This document shows positions 31,820 to 36,756 of a stretch of DNA of 36,756 nucleotides, one piece after another. The position numbers and the translations under genes are program-made. The DNA comes from Acidobacteriota bacterium (lineage in GTDB: Bacteria; Acidobacteriota; Aminicenantia; UBA2199): positions 1 to 36,756 of the forward strand of contig JALOLA010000012.1 of the NCBI GenBank assembly GCA_025456205.1, given 5' to 3'. Numbering within the stretch: the first letter of the stretch is position 1; each line of letters begins with the position of its first letter. Below the pieces are notes generated by a model. The model was not told where the DNA came from. It did not search any database and was given only the letters and a program-made list of their open reading frames with translations.

Positions 31820-32499
31820 TCTCCATCCGCGGCCTGGGGCTGGAGCATGGCGACACGCTGCTGGAGCCCCTCAGCCTGGACATCGCCGACGGCGAGATCT
31901 ACTTCCTGCTCGACCGCCTCGGCTTCGACCTGCTGTTCCAGGTGCTGGGCGGCCTGCGGCGGGCCGCTGCCGGAGAGGTTCTGTTCGCCGGCGGCTCGGC
32001 GGGGAATGGGGGCTGCCAGGGCGCGGCGTTCATCAACCGCATCGCCGACGTGGCCGATTTTGAGACCGACGCCCGCATCGCCGATTGGATCGATTTCCTT
32101 TGCTCGGCCTGCGGCTTCGACCGCGAGCGCATATTCAAGACCCTCCTCGTCTGCAACTTCCACGAGCGGCACCTGAAGAAAAGGGCGCGCGAGCTCACGC
32201 CGGAAATATTCAAGCAGGCGTACCTGGCCGTCAGCCTGGCCGTGGACCGACCGAACCTCGTCATCAACGACTTCATCCGCGGCGCCGACAAAAGCTTCGA
32301 ACTGAAGTTCAACAAACTGCTGCTGCAAATGAAAGCCCAGGGCCGGGCGATCCTCTATCTGGGCAGCGATATCTTCTACGCCTCGGAGATCGCCGACCGC
32401 GTGGGTTTCATCAAGGACGGCCGGCTGCTGTTCGAGGCGGACGCCGCCGACCTGAAGGAAATGGACATCAAGGACCTTTACCTGAAGTTCCTCAATTAG
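31816..32499 (+). CDS. Degenerate ABC transporter ATPase homologue (predicted pseudo-ATPase)
   Basis: 227 aa that align end to end with an ABC nucleotide-binding domain: PLSLDIADGEIYFLL at the start of the core, GEVLFAGG, SEIADRVGFIKDGRLLFEAD at the end. Every catalytic motif is lost: DRLGFDLLF (33-41) replaces the Walker A GxxGxGKST, LTPE (127-130) replaces the LSGG signature, NLVINDF (147-153) keeps the Walker B Asp but has Phe for the catalytic Glu, and LGSD (182-185) has Asp for the switch His. The reading frame is intact and starts in the permease stop. It should be unable to bind or hydrolyse ATP in the usual way; a scaffold role, or pairing with an active ATPase elsewhere, is inferred. 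Confidence 0.85.
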   Translation: MISIRGLGLEHGDTLLEPLSLDIADGEIYFLLDRLGFDLLFQVLGGLRRAAAGEVLFAGGSAGNGGCQGAAFINRIADVADFETDARIADWIDFLCSACGFDRERIFKTLLVCNFHERHLKKRARELTPEIFKQAYLAVSLAVDRPNLVINDFIRGADKSFELKFNKLLLQMKAQGRAILYLGSDIFYASEIADRVGFIKDGRLLFEADAADLKEMDIKDLYLKFLN

Positions 32500-32508
32500 G
32501 CGCGGGCC

Positions 32509-33858
32509 TCACTTCTTCCTGATGCGCAGCTCGGCCATCTTCCGGTACAGCGAGGTCCGCGAGATGCCCAGTATCTTTGCCGCCTGGGTGTACTTGTAGT
32601 CCGTCTGGCTCAGGACATCCTGCATATGGCGGCTGGAGATCTCGGCCAGGCTGGGCTGGCGCCCCGGCACGCCGGCCTTGTTCGGGTGCAGGAGCTTGAG
32701 CGGCAGGTGCTCGGGGCCGATCTGGCCGGACAGGCCGGAGGCGGAGATCCTGAAGATGGTATTGCGCAGATCGCGCACGTTGCCCGGCCAGTCGTAGCGC
32801 GCCAGCAGGCGCTGCGCTTCGGCGCTGATGCCGCTGATGCGCCCGGGGTTGACCAGGTTGGCGATGCCCAGGAAATGGTCGGCCAGCGGCAGGATGTCCT
32901 CCCGGCGCTCGCGCAGGGGGGGCACCTGGATCTTCAGCTGGTCGATGCGGTAATAGAGATCGGCGCGGAAGCGCTTCTGCTGGACCTCTTCCTCCAGGTC
33001 CTTGTTGGTGGCGGCCAGGATGCGGATGTCGACCTGGACCGGGCTCTTGCTTTTCAGCGGCGTGAGCTCGCCGTTCTCCAGGACGCGCAGCAGCTTGGCC
33101 TGGAGGCTGAGCGGCAACTCGCCGATCTCGTCGAGCAGGATCGTGCCGTGGTCGGCCAGCAGGAATTTCCCCGGGGAATCGGCGTAAGCGCCCGTAAAGG
33201 CGCCTTTCTTGTACCCGAACAGCTCCGATTCGGCGAGGTTCTCGGGAATGGAGGCGCAGTTCACCGAGACCAGCGGCTGCTGGCGGCGGCTGGAGCCGGC
33301 ATGGATGGCCTGGGCCATGAGCTCCTTGCCGGTGCCGGTCTCGCCGCTGATCAGCACGGTGTGCGGGGTGGCGGCGTATTCCCGGGCGGTGCGGATCACC
33401 TCGGCCATGGCCGCGCTGCGGAAGACGAACTTGTCGAAGCCGGCGTCGCCGCCGATCTCGCGCTTGAGGTCACGGCACTCGTCACGGGCCTGGATGTAGG
33501 CCAGGACCCGCTGCAGCGCGATGAGCAGCATGTCGGGATTGACCGGTTTCTGCAGGAAATCATGGGCCCCCTTTTTCATGGCCAGCACGGCGGCCTCGAT
33601 GGACCCGGTCCCGGTCAGCACCACGATGCGGTGGGGATAATGGCGGGCGAAGCGCTCCAGGATGTCCATGCCGTCCCCGTCGGGGAGGGTCAGGTCGAGC
33701 AGGACCAGGTCGAAGGTCTCCCGTTGCAGGCGCCGGCTGGCATCCGCCAGATCGACGCTCTCCGACACCAGGAACCCGTTCTGCCCGAGGAATCTCCCCA
33801 CCGATTCGCGCAGGGGAGCGTCGTCCTCGACCAGCAGGATGCGTTTTTTTTGTTCCAT
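32509..33858 (-). CDS. NtrC-family sigma-54-dependent response regulator
   Basis: 449 aa: receiver (about 5-120; VEDD, LVLLDLTLPDGDGMD, LQKPV), AAA+ domain (about 145-380; Walker A GETGTGKE, sigma-54 contact loop GAFTGA in GYKKGAFTGAYADSPG, Walker B GTILLDEIGELP, arginine finger region FRADLYYRI), and a Fis-type helix-turn-helix at the C-terminus (YTQAAKILGISRTSLYRKM). It activates RpoN promoters from enhancer sites. ATG 33858 follows GAGGTG by 3-4 nt; its cognate kinase gene ends in the same bases. It is the best candidate to bind the three 15-bp palindromes at 28.2-28.4 kb. Stops converge with the pseudo-ATPase gene 9 bp apart, with no terminator. Confidence 0.96.
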   Translation of the reverse strand: MEQKKRILLVEDDAPLRESVGRFLGQNGFLVSESVDLADASRRLQRETFDLVLLDLTLPDGDGMDILERFARHYPHRIVVLTGTGSIEAAVLAMKKGAHDFLQKPVNPDMLLIALQRVLAYIQARDECRDLKREIGGDAGFDKFVFRSAAMAEVIRTAREYAATPHTVLISGETGTGKELMAQAIHAGSSRRQQPLVSVNCASIPENLAESELFGYKKGAFTGAYADSPGKFLLADHGTILLDEIGELPLSLQAKLLRVLENGELTPLKSKSPVQVDIRILAATNKDLEEEVQQKRFRADLYYRIDQLKIQVPPLRERREDILPLADHFLGIANLVNPGRISGISAEAQRLLARYDWPGNVRDLRNTIFRISASGLSGQIGPEHLPLKLLHPNKAGVPGRQPSLAEISSRHMQDVLSQTDYKYTQAAKILGISRTSLYRKMAELRIRKK

Positions 33859-33860
33859 GT

Positions 33861-35069
33861 TCACCTCGCCGGCAGGATCAGGTTGACCCGGGTGCCCTGG
33901 CCCGAACTGTGGATCTCCAGGTCGCCCTTCAGTGTCTTCATGATGCTGTAGGATATGTAGAGACCGAGCCCGGTGCCTTCCTTCTTGGTGGTGAAGAAGG
34001 GCTCCAGCACACGGTTCTTGATGGCATCGGGGATGCCCGGCCCCGTGTCGCAGATGGCGATGATGTGATGGTTGTTCTTGGGCAACCCGTCGTATTCGCC
34101 ATAGGCGCGGATTTCGACGGTCCCGCTTTCCTGGCCGGCCATGGCCTCGAGGGCGTTGAAAAGCACGTTGATGAATACCTGCTTCAGGCGGTCGCCGTCG
34201 CTGGAGACGCGGATCCCTTCTTCCGCCTGCACGCGGATCTTCACTTGGGCCGGGACCTTCCGGGCCGGGATCTCCCCCAGGATGCGCTCGATGAACTCGC
34301 GCAGGGGAAAACTGGAAACGTGCAGGTCCTTGAACTTCGAAAAGACCAGCAGCGACTCGATCAGTTGGTTGGCGCGGCCGACCTCGCGGTTGATCTTCTC
34401 GTAGGCGGCCATGACCGCCGCGTCGCCGTCCAGCAGGCCCTTGATGGCCGCCGCCTCGAAAAGGACCGTGGTCAGCGGCGTGCGCAGCTCGTGGGCCAGG
34501 GAGGCCGCCATCTGGCCCAGGAGCACCAGGCGGTCGAACTTGAACAGGCGGTAATAGTTCTTGTCATTCTCGAATTCCATGCGCTCGGCCTCGACCAGGG
34601 GGATGATCATGGTCGCCGCCGCCTGGACCGCGTCGACCAGGGCGCGCAGGCCCGGGCCGTCCTGGGTGTCGGCCCGCGCCAGGAGCAGGCCGCGGAAATA
34701 GCGGCGGGCATGCAGGGGGATGATCAGGTTGACGCCGTTGCGTGTCAGCAGGCCGTCGCAGTCGCGGTCGAAAAGATCAAAGTACATCTGCGTGCCTGGC
34801 CCGGCAGCCATGATCTCCCTGCGCCCGGTGAAGCTCTCCACCAGGCAGGATTCCTCGCGGACGAGCGGCAGGGGACCCGTGTCGCCGTCAGCGCCATAGG
34901 CACGGAAGGAGTTGCCCTCGGCCTCCTTGTAGTAAAGGAAGCAGCGCGCCACGGGGAAGCGGTTGCTCAGCATGGCGGCGAAGGCGGGAAGGAATCCCCT
35001 GGCACTGCGGGCGGCCTGCAGGGCTCGGGCGATCTCGACCAGGAATTCCTCGTGGCGGTGTGGGCGCAT
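33861..35069 (-). CDS. Soluble histidine kinase with GAF-like sensor, partner of the NtrC-family regulator
   Basis: 402 aa. A GAF-like N-terminal domain (about 1-165; FLYYKEAEGNSFRAYG, GVNLIIPLHARRYFRGLLL) is followed by HisKA with ASLAHELRTPLTTV (phosphoacceptor His), HATPase with NVLFNALEAM, DTGPGIP and GTGLGLYISYSIM. No membrane helix, so the input is cytoplasmic. Start: ATG 35069 is taken because the promoter -10 (35093-35098) overlaps the alternative TTG start at 35093. It is the first gene of a two-gene operon with the sigma-54 activator and divergent from gcvT. Confidence 0.93.
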   Translation of the reverse strand: MRPHRHEEFLVEIARALQAARSARGFLPAFAAMLSNRFPVARCFLYYKEAEGNSFRAYGADGDTGPLPLVREESCLVESFTGRREIMAAGPGTQMYFDLFDRDCDGLLTRNGVNLIIPLHARRYFRGLLLARADTQDGPGLRALVDAVQAAATMIIPLVEAERMEFENDKNYYRLFKFDRLVLLGQMAASLAHELRTPLTTVLFEAAAIKGLLDGDAAVMAAYEKINREVGRANQLIESLLVFSKFKDLHVSSFPLREFIERILGEIPARKVPAQVKIRVQAEEGIRVSSDGDRLKQVFINVLFNALEAMAGQESGTVEIRAYGEYDGLPKNNHHIIAICDTGPGIPDAIKNRVLEPFFTTKKEGTGLGLYISYSIMKTLKGDLEIHSSGQGTRVNLILPAR

Positions 35070-35092
35070 CGTTGGTTTTGACGTGAAATCCA

Positions 35093-35121
35093 ACTATATA
35101 TCGCCGGAAAAAGCTTGTCAA
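35093..35121 (-). promoter_or_regulatory. Sigma-70 promoter of the kinase/activator operon
   Basis: Minus strand consensus TTGACA (35116-35121), 17-bp spacer, TATAGT (35093-35098). The start near 35086 gives a leader of about 17 nt before ATG 35069. The best -35/-10 pair in the window. Confidence 0.88.
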
Positions 35122-35134
35122 ATCTCGATTCTCC

Positions 35135-35163
35135 TTGATTTTTATCGGGGTCTGTGCTATTTT
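35135..35163 (+). promoter_or_regulatory. Sigma-70 promoter of the gcv operon
   Basis: TTGATT (35135-35140), 17-bp spacer, TATTTT (35158-35163) with TG one base before it. The leader is about 20 nt and has GGGAG before ATG 35190, leaving no room for a glycine riboswitch. Confidence 0.75.
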
Positions 35164-35189
35164 ACTTATCTACTTTTGGGAGTCGAACA

Positions 35190-36287
35190 ATGAAAAAAAC
35201 CAAAATCAATGAGGCTCATTACATCCTGAAGGGAAAAATGGTCGAATTCTGCGGCTGGGACCTGCCGGTCCAGTACTCCGGGGTGAACACCGAACACATG
35301 GCCGTGCGCACCACCGGCGGCATTTTCGATGTCAGCCACATGGGCGAGGTGTGGTTCCGCGGCCGCGAAGCCTTGAAGGCCGTCCAGCACATCATTTCCA
35401 ACGACGCCTCCAAGCTGCAGCCGGGCCGGATCCAGTATGCCGGGCTGCTTACCGAGAGCGGCTGCTTCGTTGACGACCTGCTGGTCTACATGATGAAGGA
35501 GAACGAATACCTGCTGGTGGTCAACGCCGCCAACATTGAAAAGGATTTCCAGTGGATGAAGAAGCACGCCGCCCGCTTCGACGTGCTCGTCGAGAACCGC
35601 AGCGAGGAATACTCGCAGATCGCCGTGCAGGGGCCGACGGCCGAGAAACTGGTGCAGGAATTCGCCGAGATCGACCTCAAGCCCATGGGCTATTACCATT
35701 TCGCCCAGGGGCGGGTGCAGGGCATGGACGCCATCGTCTCGCGCACCGGCTATACCGGCGAGGACGGCTTCGAGATCTATTTCAAGTCGGACGCGGCCGC
35801 GGCCAGCAAGCTTTTCCTTGACCTGGCCGGCAAGGGGGAGAAGTACGACGCCCTGCCCGCCGGGCTCGGGGCACGCGACACGCTGCGCCTGGAGGCCAAG
35901 ATGGCTCTCTACGGGAATGACATCGATGACAGCCACACCGTGCTGGAAGCCGACCTGGGCTGGATACTCAAGCTGAAGAAAGAGGAGCCCTTCATCGGCC
36001 AGGAAGCCCTGCTGCGCCAGAAGCAGGAGGGGATCCGCCGCAAGCTGGTGGGCTTCGAGCTGGTCGACCAGGGCATCGCCCGCCACGGCTATCCCATCAC
36101 CGTCCAGGGCCGTGAGTTCGGCGCCGTCACCTCCGGCACCTTCGCCCCCTTCCTGAGACGAGCGATCGGCCTGGCCTACCTGCCGCTGGAGCATTCGGCC
36201 ATCGGCAGCGAATTCCAGGTGGGCATCCGCGAAAAAACGGTCACCGCCAAGGTCGTGGAAACCCCGTTTTATAAAAGAAACAAGTAG
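35190..36287 (+). CDS. gcvT: Aminomethyltransferase (glycine cleavage system T protein)
   Basis: GcvT takes the aminomethyl group from lipoylated H protein, releasing ammonia and forming 5,10-methylene-THF. The 365-aa sequence shows KMVEFCGWDLPVQYSGV, FDVSHMGEVWFRG (catalytic Asp in the FDVSHM region), ARDTLRLEAKMALYGND (folate-binding), and the C-terminal barrel ending VTSGTFAPFLRRAIGLAYLP. ATG 35190 has GGGAG upstream; an in-frame reading from 35154 lies inside the promoter and is rejected. First gene of gcvT-gcvH-gcvPA. The methylene-THF formed also feeds PanB. Confidence 0.98.
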   Translation: MKKTKINEAHYILKGKMVEFCGWDLPVQYSGVNTEHMAVRTTGGIFDVSHMGEVWFRGREALKAVQHIISNDASKLQPGRIQYAGLLTESGCFVDDLLVYMMKENEYLLVVNAANIEKDFQWMKKHAARFDVLVENRSEEYSQIAVQGPTAEKLVQEFAEIDLKPMGYYHFAQGRVQGMDAIVSRTGYTGEDGFEIYFKSDAAAASKLFLDLAGKGEKYDALPAGLGARDTLRLEAKMALYGNDIDDSHTVLEADLGWILKLKKEEPFIGQEALLRQKQEGIRRKLVGFELVDQGIARHGYPITVQGREFGAVTSGTFAPFLRRAIGLAYLPLEHSAIGSEFQVGIREKTVTAKVVETPFYKRNK

Positions 36288-36298
36288 GAGGAATCGAA

Positions 36299-36688
36299 AT
36301 GGCTAAGGAAAATCTTCTGTACAGCAAGGATCATGAATGGGTGCTCAGCGCCGGCGGCGCGGTGACGATCGGCGTCACCGACTACGCCCAGCATGAGCTT
36401 GGCGACGTGGTTTTCGTTGACCTGCCCGCCGCGGGCAAGCAACTGAAGAAAGGCGACCCCGCAGCCAATATTGAATCGGTCAAGGCTGTTTCCGACGTCT
36501 ATGCCCCGGTCACCGGCGCGATCACCGAGGTGAACGCCAAGCTGGGTGCCAATCCCGAGCTGGTCAACCAGGACCCTTTCGGCGAAGGCTGGATCTTCAA
36601 GATGAGCGTGAACCAGGCCTCCGAGCTTGAAGAGCTGATGGACCTGAAGAAATACGAAGAATACCTGAAGGGCATCGCCGGGGAATAA
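36299..36688 (+). CDS. gcvH: Glycine cleavage system H protein
   Basis: GcvH is the lipoyl carrier that shuttles the aminomethyl group between P, T and L proteins. At 129 aa it is the standard length; KDHEWVLSAGGAVTIGVTDYAQ and LGDVVFVDLP are the family N-terminal blocks, and the lipoylated Lys sits in NIESVKAVSDVYAPV. AGGAGG 7-8 nt before the ATG supports the start. It lies 11 nt after gcvT. Confidence 0.98.
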   Translation: MAKENLLYSKDHEWVLSAGGAVTIGVTDYAQHELGDVVFVDLPAAGKQLKKGDPAANIESVKAVSDVYAPVTGAITEVNAKLGANPELVNQDPFGEGWIFKMSVNQASELEELMDLKKYEEYLKGIAGE

Positions 36689-36691
36689 GCG

Positions 36692-36756
36692 ATGAGATAC
36701 CTGCCCCTGACCGACGCGGAACGGGAGGAGATGAAGCAGGTCATCGGCGTCTCCGA
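36692..36756 (+). CDS. gcvPA: Glycine dehydrogenase (decarboxylating) subunit 1, N-terminal fragment
   Basis: Only 21 codons are in the window: MRYLPLTDAEREEMKQVIGV. This matches the start of GcvPA (typically MRYIPNTDADREEML), the N-terminal half of the split P protein that decarboxylates glycine with PLP. Only 3 nt separate it from the gcvH stop. A split gcvPA/gcvPB is expected to continue beyond the window. Confidence 0.85.
   Translation, partial: MRYLPLTDAEREEMKQVIGVS

Noticed and set aside
31816-32499. Frameshift or sequencing error as the cause of the missing ABC motifs
   Set aside because: Flanking ABC framework segments on both sides of each lost motif stay in one frame at the right spacing, so substitutions rather than a frameshift explain the loss.
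35164-35189. Glycine riboswitch upstream of gcvT
   Set aside because: The leader between the -10 and the ATG is only about 20-26 nt.

Overview
This is about 37 kb of GC-rich bacterial chromosome with ordinary housekeeping genes, a large set of secreted or membrane-anchored peptidases and hydrolases, and several two-component and cyclic-di-GMP regulators. No phage, transposase, CRISPR array or plasmid gene is visible. A split glycine cleavage P protein (gcvPA), an S46 dipeptidyl peptidase, an S9 prolyl-oligopeptidase-type enzyme and a propeller sensor fused to GGDEF suggest an uncultivated, peptide-using anaerobe of the Aminicenantota/Acidobacteriota type. That placement is inference; no 16S or marker gene is present to fix it.

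Layout. 1-2460: end of a deoxynucleoside kinase, then the overlapping pantothenate genes panB-panC-panD. 2494-4100: a PfkB (adenosine kinase-like) sugar/nucleoside kinase, a cluster of small hairpin repeats and a C_GCAxxG_C_C family protein. 4209-8350: convergent S9 and S46 peptidases sharing a bidirectional terminator. 8473-12812 (minus): tRNA-Ala(CGC), tatC, a TatA/B-like gene with four 14-residue repeats, and a propeller-GGDEF sensor. 13011-16831: an unknown helical protein divergent from a penicillin-acylase-family protein whose expected nucleophile is missing. 16910-18535: RsbW-like anti-sigma ATPase, tsaB and rimI, all overlapping. 18530-22444 (minus): REC-HD-GYP regulator, ahcY and metK. 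22823-26090: gamma-glutamyltransferase divergent from an M48 lipoprotein metalloprotease, followed by a hybrid histidine kinase (to 28164).

28165-35069 is the most unusual part. A well-formed sigma-54 promoter preceded by three 15-bp imperfect palindromes drives three genes: a carboxypeptidase-regulatory-domain protein, a stand-alone receiver and a small secreted helical protein. After a strong terminator comes a two-gene unit: an ABC-2-type permease and an ABC ATPase homologue in which every catalytic motif has been lost. Facing these is an NtrC-family sigma-54 activator with its own soluble histidine kinase, the obvious candidate regulator of the sigma-54 promoter. 35190 to the end: gcvT, gcvH and the start of gcvPA.

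Between genes, three intergenic spaces (12.9, 21.2 and 22.6 kb) are filled from stop codon to next core promoter by one kind of element: inverted arms made of tandem 7-bp repeats (pattern NNTNACG, with the dinucleotide homogenised in each element) around a loop that starts with AAGAAA. A fourth space (8.6 kb) has the same layout with purine/pyrimidine arms. I know of no named family for these. Several genes also have an extended -10 box only 5-8 nt before the ATG, predicting leaderless mRNAs.
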